This document shows positions 8,315 through 16,831 of a stretch of 56,205 nt of DNA, in pieces (positions within the stretch are counted from its first letter, which is position 1; each line of letters starts with the position of its first letter). Source of the stretch: Bacteroidales bacterium (GTDB taxonomy: Bacteria > Bacteroidota > Bacteroidia > Bacteroidales > UBA3663); assembly GCA_017548545.1 (NCBI GenBank), contig JAFYZW010000113.1:1-56205 (forward strand), in the 5' to 3' direction. The notes below the pieces were generated by a model. It ran no database searches. It was not told where the DNA came from and was given only the letters and a program-made list of their open reading frames with translations. Position numbers and translations under genes: made by a program.

Positions 8315-9632
8315 ACCAGTATCTACGCTCTTCGCCAGAGGGAAGACGCAGCTGGAGTGGGCCCTGCGCATCGACTCCGGCAATCTCGGCATCGAAATGT
8401 TCGTCCCGTTGGGGATCATAATAGGGATGAAAACCATCCTTCCGATATAAGCGTTGCATATAGCACTCATGAATGGTTGCAGCCATCTCCTTTTTGTCGC
8501 GCAAGGCATCATATAGCCCGGCGATGTGCCGTGTCACTATCTCCAAAACCTGCATGGGGGAAGTCTGGACGCCAAGCAACTTCAACGACACCGGGTTGGG
8601 AGCATTCCCTATCCACTTTATCTGGTTCACATTCAGTCCTACACCCAGCACGCTGTGCTGCAAAGTGCCACCCATCAACCTATTCTCGATGAGGATGCCA
8701 CCCAACTTGCTATCGCCTGCATAGATGTCGTTGGGCCATTTGATGCTGAGATGAAGTTCGTCGAGACTTAATCCCTGTGCTGCTCTCAGCTCGTCAAGGG
8801 CCTCCACAATGGCGAGGCTGCACATTTGACTGATTACAAACTGTTCCTTGATGGGCAAGAACTCTGGGCACAGCAGCATCGAGAATGCAATATTCTTGTC
8901 GGGTTCCGACTCCCAGCTATTGCCCATCTGTCCGCGTCCAGCCGTCTGTCGCATCGTATAGACAACCGTCTCGTCGGACAAAACAGTTCCCTGGGCCAAA
9001 GCATCGAGCATCCAGGTATTGGTTGATTGCACCTCGGGCAGGTGAATCATCTTCGATTTCCGTTTCATGGCCTCCAAACTGAATTCGCAGCCACAATAGA
9101 GCTGATTGTAGAATCCATATTGCTTGAGCAGTTCGTTGCGACGCTGTTGAAGCCCTCCCTTGCGCCAGTTGCGATCGTCGAAACGGATGGACTGCCCCGT
9201 CTCTCGCTGCACCTGCTCCACTGCCCATCGTCCTGCCGCATTGATTTGTTCGAGCGACTTCCAACGGCTTGATGCCAGTGTCGTGGTAAACACCCCAAAG
9301 CCCAGTTCCACGGCTTTACGTGCTGCTTGCAACAGTCGCATCTTGAAGCACTCAAGGCATCGAGCACCACGCTCGGGTTCCTGCTCCATACCATGAACTG
9401 TGCAGCGCCATGCCTCGTGGTCGTAATCCTCATCAATGATGTCAAGACCCAATGAGGCAGCGAAACGCGTACATTCGTTCTTGCGGATCAGATACTCCTC
9501 CTCGGGAAAGATATTCGGATTGAAATAATAGAGTGTAGGACGCACATCATGTGCCAACATCCATTCGATGATGGCACTGGAGCAAGGGGCACAACAACAG
9601 TGCAACAATACTTCGTTGTCGTTTCTTTTCAT
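8268..9632 (-). CDS. Fused epoxyqueuosine reductase (QueH) and biotin-protein ligase (BirA)
   Basis: One open frame of 454 residues joins two enzymes. Residues 1-185 are QueH-like: HCCCAPC at 11-17, RCLEC at 91-95 and YCGC at 179-182 supply the conserved cysteines. QueH reduces epoxyqueuosine to queuosine in tRNA. Residues about 196-454 are a biotin-[acetyl-CoA carboxylase] ligase without a DNA-binding domain: STNTWM at 203-208, GRGQMG at 232-237, KWPND at 298-302 with KLGGILIE after it, and GVGLNVN at 330-336. There is no linker to speak of, and Met-Lys-Arg at 189-191 could be a former BirA start. I chose the ATG at 9632. An in-frame ATG at 9668 would be encoded inside a terminator hairpin and lies before the QueH homology. 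The 3' end overlaps pnuT by 47 bases. Confidence 0.88.
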   Translation of the reverse strand: MKRNDNEVLLHCCCAPCSSAIIEWMLAHDVRPTLYYFNPNIFPEEEYLIRKNECTRFAASLGLDIIDEDYDHEAWRCTVHGMEQEPERGARCLECFKMRLLQAARKAVELGFGVFTTTLASSRWKSLEQINAAGRWAVEQVQRETGQSIRFDDRNWRKGGLQQRRNELLKQYGFYNQLYCGCEFSLEAMKRKSKMIHLPEVQSTNTWMLDALAQGTVLSDETVVYTMRQTAGRGQMGNSWESEPDKNIAFSMLLCPEFLPIKEQFVISQMCSLAIVEALDELRAAQGLSLDELHLSIKWPNDIYAGDSKLGGILIENRLMGGTLQHSVLGVGLNVNQIKWIGNAPNPVSLKLLGVQTSPMQVLEIVTRHIAGLYDALRDKKEMAATIHECYMQRLYRKDGFHPYYDPQRDEHFDAEIAGVDAQGPLQLRLPSGEERRYWFKEVKFVLPCGVTKE

Positions 9633-9639
9633 CTTATTC

Positions 9640-9675
9640 AAAAAACCAGCCGGAACTAAGATAAGCACCGGCTGG
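9640..9675 (-). terminator. Terminator or attenuator just before queH-birA
   Basis: On the minus strand CCAGCCGG (9668-9675) and CCGGCTGG (9646-9653) form a perfect 8-bp stem around a 14-base loop, followed at once by TTTTTT. It ends the small-ORF transcript, yet the queH-birA ATG is only 7 bases beyond the T-run and no convincing separate promoter is visible. It could act as a conditional terminator or fold over the translation start. Confidence 0.8.
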
Positions 9676-9716
9676 ATATTAATAATTGAACACTTTCAAA
9701 CTAAGACCTGGGCAGA

Positions 9717-9809
9717 TTACTTAAACATGGCCCAAGCGACATAAATCAATGCAGTCAAATAAGCTGCGATAGTAGCCACCATAACTGGCTTTTTATTCAT
9801 GAATTCCAT
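9717..9809 (-). CDS. Small single-span membrane protein (30 residues)
   Basis: A 30-codon frame begins ATG at 9809, preceded by AAGG five bases upstream, unusual in this genome and supportive of translation. The peptide starts MEFMNKKPVM, has a hydrophobic span of about residues 10-28 (VATIAAYLTALIYVAWAMF) and ends in Lys. An alternative start is Met4. It has its own consensus promoter (9885-9915) and an intrinsic terminator (9640-9675), so it looks like a free-standing small gene. I recognise no family. A leader role for queH-birA is possible but unsupported by codon content. Confidence 0.65.
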   Translation of the reverse strand: MEFMNKKPVMVATIAAYLTALIYVAWAMFK

Positions 9810-9884
9810 AATACCTTAAATATAAATTAATTAATAGTTTCTTTATTGTCCGCTTCCGGGACTTTTTTCTTTGTTTTTGCGGTG

Positions 9885-9915
9885 CAAAATTACAATGTAT
9901 TTATGGCATGACAAA
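9885..9915 (-). promoter_or_regulatory. Promoter of the small membrane protein
   Basis: On the minus strand TTTG (9912-9915), 19 bases and TAATTTTG (9885-9892) match the Bacteroidetes consensus. The leader to the ATG at 9809 would be about 70 bases. Confidence 0.75.
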
Positions 9916-10017
9916 GAGAATCGCCCCAAAATCGAACATTTTGGGGGCTTTTCGACCCGTTTTGCAATCATTTTGTCAATTCGGGGATGCAAAAAAGAGG
10001 CTGTTCGACGAGCAATT

Positions 10018-10188
10018 TCACTCGTTCCAAATCGAATTTCCACGATTTGGAGCCTTATCACTAGTATCAGCATCGGTGTCCGATTCGTTGACGCCGATAG
10101 AAGCCTTACTTCCAGGACTCGTAACAATGAGATCTGCATCACTCAGACATACAATCTTGACTGACGGTGTTTGATAAATCTTAAACAT
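10018..10188 (-). CDS. Hypothetical 56-residue protein
   Basis: The frame starting ATG at 10188 encodes 56 residues: a short N-terminal segment (MFKIYQTPSVKIVCL), then a Ser/Asp/Gly-rich polar tail ending NSIWNE. Short proteins of this layout, with a KxYxxPxxxV start and a low-complexity tail, are common and uncharacterised in Prevotella and Bacteroides. That resemblance is from general knowledge, not a search. An upstream in-frame ATG at 10239 would add 17 hydrophobic residues but starts too close to the promoter, so I prefer 10188. The promoter at 10251-10282 gives a leader of about 55 bases. It has no obvious tie to its neighbours. Confidence 0.6.
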   Translation of the reverse strand: MFKIYQTPSVKIVCLSDADLIVTSPGSKASIGVNESDTDADTSDKAPNRGNSIWNE

Positions 10189-10250
10189 AATGAATGTGTA
10201 ATTATAAAAAATGATTAATAGACTAACTACTATACTCACAAATGACGACG

Positions 10251-10282
10251 CAAAGATAACTACATTCCACTAAATCTCCAAA
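10251..10282 (-). promoter_or_regulatory. Promoter of the 56-residue protein
   Basis: On the minus strand TTTG (10279-10282), 20 bases and TATCTTTG (10251-10258) match the Bacteroidetes consensus exactly, supporting the small gene as real. Confidence 0.8.
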
Positions 10283-10349
10283 TAATATGAAAGAAAAATG
10301 ACTGCGACAATTGTTATTTTTCATTGTTTACCTCATCTAATGCACCATT

Positions 10350-10781
10350 TCATCGCTTTTTTGAGAAGAATTCCTTCACTAACAACAAAGCTTCGTCCTC
10401 TAAAACACCGCCTTCGACTTGCGTCTTGGGATGCAAAGCCTTGGGAGCAAAGAGTGCATAACCACGACGTGGGTCGGGAGCGCCATAGACGATGCGTGAG
10501 ATCTGACTCCATCCCAAAGCCCCGGCACACATCACACAAGGTTCCAAAGTGACATAGAGCGTGCAATCAGTAAGGTACTTGCCGCCCAACGCCTCGGCTG
10601 CTGCCGTGATGGCCTGCATCTCGGCATGTGCCGTAACATCATGCAGCGTCTGTGTGAGGTTGTGAGTACGGGCGAGAATACGGTCACGGCACACGATAAT
10701 CGCCCCGACGGGGATTTCACCCTCCTCGGCAGCCTTTTTGGCCTCGATCAAGGCCTGTCGCATATAATATTCGTCGGACAT
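10350..10781 (-). CDS. tadA: tRNA adenosine(34) deaminase
   Basis: This 143-residue zinc cytidine/adenosine deaminase-fold protein has the catalytic HAE at 52-54 and PCVMC at 81-85, the signature of TadA. It converts A34 to inosine in tRNA-Arg(ACG), a gene for which lies at 3362-3435. The length and the N-terminal YYMRQALIEAKKA helix fit tadA rather than guanine deaminase. It lies 3 bases downstream of metH and is the last gene of the metF-metH-tadA transcript. Confidence 0.9.
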   Translation of the reverse strand: MSDEYYMRQALIEAKKAAEEGEIPVGAIIVCRDRILARTHNLTQTLHDVTAHAEMQAITAAAEALGGKYLTDCTLYVTLEPCVMCAGALGWSQISRIVYGAPDPRRGYALFAPKALHPKTQVEGGVLEDEALLLVKEFFSKKR

Positions 10782-10784
10782 AGC

Positions 10785-13700
10785 TTATACGCTGAAATAT
10801 TCTGCATCAGGATATGGTATATAAAGACCACTCACTGATGCCTGTGGATACATAGCACCATTTTCGGTCAGGCTGATGCCAATGGCTCCAAAGTCTATCA
10901 TCCGTGCCAAAAGAAAGATGGTCTTCTGGTCAGGCAACGATGGATAACCCACAGCTGGACGGATACCGCCCCAATGATGCTCTTCCTTAAGACGCCATGC
11001 GAGATATTCGGAAGCAGCCTCCGCGAGGCGATCACCGACGGTCTGAAGTATGAGCACGTCATAGTCACTACCACCTTGCGTCGCCTTGAGATGTTCAAGT
11101 CGCTGCACAAACTTCTCGCTTACGGTGCATGCAAATGCACCAATGCAATCGTTGACATAATCGCAGAGCGAGAGACAGGTGCCTGCATCCTTCTGCTGGC
11201 GGGGTGTCGGGATGTCGAGGAACTGGTTGCAACAAGGACAATTTACATCATGGCCATTTCGGCGAAGGATCACGCGAATCTTATCGTCAAGCCCCTCAGC
11301 AGGGTAAAAAGCCTGCGTCACACGTACAGCATATTCCTGTCCCTCGGCAATCTGCGCCAAGAGATTATCTGCATCCTTGCGAAGCTTCTTGCCCTCTTCA
11401 CTATCCTCCTTCACTCGCCAAGCCCAATAGAAATAGAGCCAGTCTATGAAGGGAACGAGGTCACGTACAAGTATTGAAGGCATGACTCGGGCTCCATAGA
11501 ATGGGGGAAAAACCTTGGGATATCGGGTCCAATCAACCTTCAGTCGTCGCTGCAAAGAGGACGCTTCGCCCAAAGTGCGACTGGTCTGTTCATGCACCTT
11601 GTCGCGTAACTGCCGCTGGTTCTGCTGCTGGCGAATACGTTCCTGCTCAGCTCGATTGGCGATAATCACCTGTTCACGAGTAGCAGGATCGAGCAGTCTC
11701 ATCGCCAATACCGGATTGCTGGCTGCATCGCGCACATGGAAGACCGGTCCCTCGTAACAGGGGGCGATCTTAATTGCCGTGTGAATAGGAGACGTCGTTG
11801 CACCACCAACAATCAGCGGGATGTCCAATCTCTCGGCCTGCAAGGCTCGTGCCACGACACACATCTCTTCGAGACTCGGGGTAATCAATCCCGAAAGACA
11901 CACGATGTCGATATGCTGTGCATGGATGGTTTCAAGAATCTTCTCGACAGGAACCATGACGCCAAGGTCAACCACTTCGAAGCCATTGCAAGCAAGAATC
12001 ACAGCGACGATATTCTTGCCGATATCGTGCACATCGCCTTTGACGGTAGCAATCAGAATGCGGCCTCTTGAGGAAGAATTCGGCACATCATCGGTCGATT
12101 GCTCACCCTTGATATAAGGGTCAAGAATCTCGACAGCCTTCTTCATCGTTCGTGCTGTCTTGACAACCTGAGGCAGGAACATCTTTCCCTCGCCAAAAAG
12201 TCGGCCCACTTCGTTCATCCCTGTCATCAAAGGGCCCGAAATGATCGAAAGCGGCGAATCGCCTCTGGCAAGCAGTTCCTTGAGGTCGGCATCGAGCGTC
12301 GTCGTGGTTCCTTTCAGCAGGGCGTCCTGCAAGCGCGACTCCGGAGTGTCGGCCAACGGCTGTGACACATGGGGCACATCGCTCACCCTGTCCTTCCTTT
12401 CGATCGGTTGAGAAGAACCCATGAAGATTGCCTTTGGATCGTACTTCACACCCACCTCCTTGGCTGCAGCTTGTGCCTCATTCATCTTCTGGGCAAGGGC
12501 GATGAGCTCCTCGCTAGCATCGTCGGCAGTATTGAGGATCACCTCAGTAATCGCCATGCGCAGTTCAAGGGGGATAGTCTTGTAGGATACCGCAGTGGCA
12601 GGATTCATGATAGCCATACCCATTCCATTGGCAATGGCATGATGTAGGAAGACCGAATGCATCGACTCGCGCAAATAGTTGTTGCCTCGGAAAGCGAACG
12701 ACAAATTCGACAAACCTCCCGAAACACGTGCGCCTGGCAAGTTGTCGGTCACCCAACGTGTAGCACGAATGAAATCCTGAGCGTAAGCGGCATGTTCGGG
12801 CATGCCGGTAGCAATAGTCAATACATTGGGGTCAAAGATGATATCCTCAGGTGCAAAACCAGCTTCTTCGGTGAGCAGTCGATACATGCGCTGACAAACC
12901 TTGATACGTCGCTTATAATCGGTCGCCTGCCCTTCTTCGTCGAAACACATAGCAATAACTGCTGCACCAAGTCGCCTTATTACACGAGCCTTGGCAAGGA
13001 AGTCCTCCTCTCCCATCTTTAAACTGATGGAATTGACGATGCCTTTACCCTGACAACACTTCAAGCCCGACTCGATAACTTCGAAGCGTGAACTGTCAAT
13101 CATAATAGGCACGCGGCAGATGGCGGGATCAGATGCGACAAGATTGAGGAAGGTCTGCATCTCCTGCTTGGCGTCGAGAAGTCCGTCGTCCATATTGACA
13201 TCAATGACCATAGCACCATCCTCCACTTGCTTACGTGCAATATCGAGGGCCTCATCGTAATGTTTTTCACCGATGAGACGCAGGAACTTGCGACTTCCTG
13301 CCACATTACACCGTTCGCCTACCTTGACGAAAGAGCGGGCATCGGCTTCGAGTACCGAAAGGCCAGAAAGACGCAAGGGTTGTATCCCTTTCCTTGACTG
13401 CGGGATACGCTTCATGTAAGTATCCGGCAACTCGTCCAACATCTTTCGCATGGCAGCGATATGTGCAGGTGTCGTACCGCAACAGCCGCCAATCATATTG
13501 ACGAGATGTTCCTCGAGATAAGGCGTCATCTGACACACCATATCCTCGGGCGTATCCTCATATGCTCCAAACTCATTGGGTAATCCTGCATTGGGATGGC
13601 AACTGACGAATGTGGGTGCACAAGTAGAAATCCTACGTAGATAGGGCAACATCCCCTCGGCTCCCAGTCCGCAGTTCAAGCCAACACAGAGCGGGTTGGC

Positions 13701-14306
13701 ATGCTGTACTGACGTAACAAAAGCCTCGACGGTCTGTCCGCTCAAGGTGCGTCCACTTGCATCGCTCACGGTCATGCTAAGGAGAATTTCTGGGGCACCG
13801 GCTTTTATGCAAGCACTGATGGCAGCCTTGGCGTTGAGCGTATCGAAGATGGTTTCGATGAGGATGCCATCGACGCCCTCATCGACGAGCACCTGTATCT
13901 GCTCGAGGTATGCGGCTTCAAGCTGGTCGAAAGTGATGGAACGAGCAGCCGGATTGTCAGCATCATCGCTCATCGACAGCATCTTGCTAGTGGGTCCCAC
14001 ATCGCCCAATACGAAGACCTGCCGCCCTTGGGCTTCGGATGCTGCACGTCGTGCCAAACGAACAGCAGCACGATTCATTGCCTCAATCTGGTCCTCGAGG
14101 TGATAATCATGCTGCGAAATACGTTGGGATGAGAATGTGTTGGTGGTAATGACATCAGCACCAGCATCCACATAGCGTCGATGCAGGTCGAGGATGGTTT
14201 CCGGATCGGTGAGCGAAAGGAAATCGTTATTCCCCTTCATCAACATCGATCCCATCGCGCCATCCAAAAGAAGGATCTTTTGGTTGAAAGCCTCTCGTAA
14301 TGTCAT
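10785..14306 (-). CDS. metH: Cobalamin-dependent methionine synthase
   Basis: This 1173-residue enzyme has the full MetH domain order. The homocysteine-binding barrel (about 1-300) carries zinc ligands Cys212 and the GGCCGT pair at 275-276. The methyltetrahydrofolate-binding barrel begins near VGERCNVAGS (about 327). The B12 cap and Rossmann domains (about 640-870) include VKGDVHDIGKN near residue 752 with the cobalt-ligating His. A C-terminal AdoMet activation domain ends in PDAEYFSV. It transfers a methyl group from methyl-THF to homocysteine through methylcobalamin. It is the partner of metF, 45 bases upstream on the same strand. No cobalamin or SAM riboswitch is visible. Confidence 0.97.
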   Translation of the reverse strand: MTLREAFNQKILLLDGAMGSMLMKGNNDFLSLTDPETILDLHRRYVDAGADVITTNTFSSQRISQHDYHLEDQIEAMNRAAVRLARRAASEAQGRQVFVLGDVGPTSKMLSMSDDADNPAARSITFDQLEAAYLEQIQVLVDEGVDGILIETIFDTLNAKAAISACIKAGAPEILLSMTVSDASGRTLSGQTVEAFVTSVQHANPLCVGLNCGLGAEGMLPYLRRISTCAPTFVSCHPNAGLPNEFGAYEDTPEDMVCQMTPYLEEHLVNMIGGCCGTTPAHIAAMRKMLDELPDTYMKRIPQSRKGIQPLRLSGLSVLEADARSFVKVGERCNVAGSRKFLRLIGEKHYDEALDIARKQVEDGAMVIDVNMDDGLLDAKQEMQTFLNLVASDPAICRVPIMIDSSRFEVIESGLKCCQGKGIVNSISLKMGEEDFLAKARVIRRLGAAVIAMCFDEEGQATDYKRRIKVCQRMYRLLTEEAGFAPEDIIFDPNVLTIATGMPEHAAYAQDFIRATRWVTDNLPGARVSGGLSNLSFAFRGNNYLRESMHSVFLHHAIANGMGMAIMNPATAVSYKTIPLELRMAITEVILNTADDASEELIALAQKMNEAQAAAKEVGVKYDPKAIFMGSSQPIERKDRVSDVPHVSQPLADTPESRLQDALLKGTTTTLDADLKELLARGDSPLSIISGPLMTGMNEVGRLFGEGKMFLPQVVKTARTMKKAVEILDPYIKGEQSTDDVPNSSSRGRILIATVKGDVHDIGKNIVAVILACNGFEVVDLGVMVPVEKILETIHAQHIDIVCLSGLITPSLEEMCVVARALQAERLDIPLIVGGATTSPIHTAIKIAPCYEGPVFHVRDAASNPVLAMRLLDPATREQVIIANRAEQERIRQQQNQRQLRDKVHEQTSRTLGEASSLQRRLKVDWTRYPKVFPPFYGARVMPSILVRDLVPFIDWLYFYWAWRVKEDSEEGKKLRKDADNLLAQIAEGQEYAVRVTQAFYPAEGLDDKIRVILRRNGHDVNCPCCNQFLDIPTPRQQKDAGTCLSLCDYVNDCIGAFACTVSEKFVQRLEHLKATQGGSDYDVLILQTVGDRLAEAASEYLAWRLKEEHHWGGIRPAVGYPSLPDQKTIFLLARMIDFGAIGISLTENGAMYPQASVSGLYIPYPDAEYFSV

Positions 14307-14351
14307 ATTTTGTGGAGCATTGAACGTTGGAACATTGTTAATCCGAGCATG

Positions 14352-15305
14352 CTAAATCGCAGACATGATCTTCACAATCTGGGCGGCAGCATTCATCGAA
14401 TAGAAATGAAGACAAGGCACTTCATGTTCTTTCAGTTCGCGACACTGGCGAATCATCCAATCTACACCCACCTCCTTCACATCGTCATTGGTTTGACACT
14501 TCTCAAGCAGTCGGACCAGCTTCTCGGGGAAATCGATGTGGAAAGTGCGTGGCAACATGGCACGCTGATTGAGGGTGGTGAGCGGTTTGAGGCCTGGGAT
14601 GATGGGCACATTGATTCCCATCTCACGACAACGCTTCACGAAGTCGAAATATTTCTTGTTGTCGTAGAACATCTGTGTCGAAACATATCCTGCGCCAAGA
14701 TCCACTTTACGCTTCAGAGCACGCAGGTCGGACGCCTTGCTCATGGCCTCTTCGTGTTTCTCGGGATAACCTGCCACACCGTAAGTGAAAGGTGTCTCAC
14801 GTGTCAGTTCATGCTGACCGCCATATAGGAGGTTACCCTTGTTGAAATCATTGATCTGCTCGCAAAGTTCGCTGGCATATTGCAAACCACCTTCTTTGGG
14901 AATAAAACGACTATCTTGTTTCGACTTGTCGCCACGTAGAACCAACAAATCATGCATACCCAGGAAAGCAAGATCAATCAGTTCGTTTTCAGTTTCCTGC
15001 TGCGAATAACCCGAACAGATGACATGTGGAACGACGGGCACGCCATAGCGCTGTTTGATAGCATAACTGATGGGAACGGTACCGGGACGAAGACGTTCTT
15101 CGACTCGGCGATACTGCCCTGGCGACAACTCCTTATACACATAGTCGATGCGGTGGGTCGTCACCTCAATAAACGCGGGATTGAAAGGCATCAGCCTATC
15201 GATGGTATCGTAAATCTGTTCGAGGCTTTTCCCACGCAACGGGGGCAATACCTCAAACGAGAATAATGTCTCTTTGGTTAAACGCAGAATCTCTGATACG
15301 CTCAT
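14352..15305 (-). CDS. metF: Methylenetetrahydrofolate reductase
   Basis: This 317-residue FAD-dependent barrel enzyme starts MSVSEILRLTKETLFSFEVL. The FSFEVLPP motif near residues 15-22 contains the conserved Glu that contacts folate. It reduces methylene-THF to methyl-THF, the methyl donor for MetH encoded next. I chose the ATG at 15305 over 15329 because homology begins there and the upstream ATG would lie at or before the transcription start. It is the first gene of metF-metH-tadA. Confidence 0.93.
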   Translation of the reverse strand: MSVSEILRLTKETLFSFEVLPPLRGKSLEQIYDTIDRLMPFNPAFIEVTTHRIDYVYKELSPGQYRRVEERLRPGTVPISYAIKQRYGVPVVPHVICSGYSQQETENELIDLAFLGMHDLLVLRGDKSKQDSRFIPKEGGLQYASELCEQINDFNKGNLLYGGQHELTRETPFTYGVAGYPEKHEEAMSKASDLRALKRKVDLGAGYVSTQMFYDNKKYFDFVKRCREMGINVPIIPGLKPLTTLNQRAMLPRTFHIDFPEKLVRLLEKCQTNDDVKEVGVDWMIRQCRELKEHEVPCLHFYSMNAAAQIVKIMSAI

Positions 15306-15326
15306 AAAAAAAGAATTTTGGAGTTG

Positions 15327-15334
15327 CAAAGATA
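15327..15334 (-). promoter_or_regulatory. Putative -7 element of metF
   Basis: The minus strand reads TATCTTTG, the Bacteroidetes -7 box, ending about 22 bases upstream of the metF ATG. The expected TTTG at 19-21 bases farther up is not well matched, so only the -7 element is supported. Confidence 0.55.
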
Positions 15335-15407
15335 CATATTATTATTTAAAATGTAAGCGTTTTCGAAAAAAAACGCTCAAACATGCCGAAAAAACACAAA
15401 AATTCCT

Positions 15408-15415
15408 TATATTTG
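15408..15415 (+). promoter_or_regulatory. Putative -7 element of the hisS operon
   Basis: TATATTTG matches TAnnTTTG, about 30 bases before the hisS ATG. The -33 region has no clear TTTG. Confidence 0.55.
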
Positions 15416-15445
15416 CGCGCTAAAATGAAAAAATAAAGAGCAAAT

Positions 15446-16813
15446 ATGGCACAAGTAAAACCAAGTATCCCCAAGGGAACACGCGACTTCTCGCCCGTCG
15501 AGATGGCAAAGCGAAACTATATATTCAACACTATACGCGACGTCTATGGACTCTACGGCTACCAGCAGATCGAAACTCCCTCGATGGAGAACCTTTCGAC
15601 CCTGATGGGCAAGTATGGAGAGGAGGGCGACAAACTACTTTTCAAAATCCTCGATTCAGGCGACTTCCTTGCTGGTGTCAAGCCCGAACAACTATGTGAC
15701 GGAGGCACGGCCAAGCTGGCAGCCTGTATCTGCGAGAAAGGTCTGCGCTACGACCTCACCGTACCCTTCGCACGCTTTGTGGTGATGCATCAGAACGAAC
15801 TGGCTTTCCCCTTCAAAAGATATCAGATACAACCTGTATGGCGCGCCGACCGTCCACAGAAGGGTCGCTACCGCGAATTCTTCCAGTGTGATGCCGATGT
15901 TGTGGGTTCCGACTCGCTGCTCAACGAGGTTGAGCTCATCCAGATTATCGATGAGGTGTTCCGTCGCTTCGGCATCCGCGTGGCCATCAAGATGAACAAC
16001 CGCAAAATCCTGGCCGGCATCGCTGAAGTCATCGGTGCGCCCGAATTGTTGGTTGACATCACCGTGGCCATCGACAAACTCGATAAGATCGGCCTCGACA
16101 ACGTCAATGCAGAACTTCGCGAGAAGGGACTGAACGAGAGTCAGCTTGCCAAGTTGCAGCCCATCATCAAACTGGAAGGTGAAAACCGTCAAAAGCTGGC
16201 CATCATCCGTGAGACATTGTCTGACTCTGCAGTGGGCGTGAAGGGCGTCGATGAGCTTGAATATATCCTCAACAAGGTCGAAAAGCTGGGTGGCACGGAA
16301 TGTCGCCTCGATATCGACCTCACGCTGGCCCGTGGCCTCAACTATTACACCGGTGCCATCTTCGAAGTGAAGGCTCTCGATGTCGAGATGGGCTCCATCA
16401 CGGGCGGTGGACGTTATGACAACCTCACCGGTGTCTTTGGTATGCCCGGCATGTCGGGCGTAGGCATCTCGTTCGGTGCTGACCGCATCTACGATGTACT
16501 CAACCAGCTCAACCTCTACCCCACCGATGCCTTGCAATCTACGCAGGTGCTCTTCGTCACCTTTGGCGAGACCGAACAGGACTTCTGTCTGCCGCTCCTT
16601 GCCTCACTGCGCAAAGCCGGCATTCGTGCCGAAGTCTATCCCGACGCTGGTGCAAAGATGAAGAAGCAGATGACCTATGCCAATGCCAAGCAAATTCCCT
16701 ACGTCGTCATCGTGGGTTCGGACGAAGTGGCTTCGGGCGAGGTTTCGTTGAAGAATATGGTCACCGGTGAACAGATAAAGGTAAAAGCTGACGAACTTGT
16801 ATCTAAATTCTAA
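15446..16813 (+). CDS. hisS: Histidyl-tRNA synthetase
   Basis: This 455-residue class II synthetase has motif 1 near the N-terminus (PKGTRDFSP), motif 2 around [22 protein letters not shown] (about 132-153), the histidine motif [15 protein letters not shown] (about 294-308), motif 3 near [13 protein letters not shown] (about 322-334) and a C-terminal anticodon-binding domain (about 365-455). It charges tRNA-His in the cytoplasm. It leads a four-gene plus-strand run, with the M3 peptidase gene 18 bases downstream. Confidence 0.95.
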   Translation: MAQVKPSIPKGTRDFSPVEMAKRNYIFNTIRDVYGLYGYQQIETPSMENLSTLMGKYGEEGDKLLFKILDSGDFLAGVKPEQLCDGGTAKLAACICEKGLRYDLTVPFARFVVMHQNELAFPFKRYQIQPVWRADRPQKGRYREFFQCDADVVGSDSLLNEVELIQIIDEVFRRFGIRVAIKMNNRKILAGIAEVIGAPELLVDITVAIDKLDKIGLDNVNAELREKGLNESQLAKLQPIIKLEGENRQKLAIIRETLSDSAVGVKGVDELEYILNKVEKLGGTECRLDIDLTLARGLNYYTGAIFEVKALDVEMGSITGGGRYDNLTGVFGMPGMSGVGISFGADRIYDVLNQLNLYPTDALQSTQVLFVTFGETEQDFCLPLLASLRKAGIRAEVYPDAGAKMKKQMTYANAKQIPYVVIVGSDEVASGEVSLKNMVTGEQIKVKADELVSKF

Positions 16814-16831
16814 ATTTATCAACTTCCCCTT

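Noticed and set aside
9633..9668. Longer start of queH-birA at 9668
   Set aside because: The extra 12 codons are encoded by the terminator hairpin and T-run and precede the QueH homology.
9923..9948. CCCCAAAAT/ATTTTGGGG hairpin as terminator of the 56-residue gene
   Set aside because: The stem is good, but on the minus strand no T-run follows it. The T-run is on the plus strand, where no gene ends. Left unassigned.
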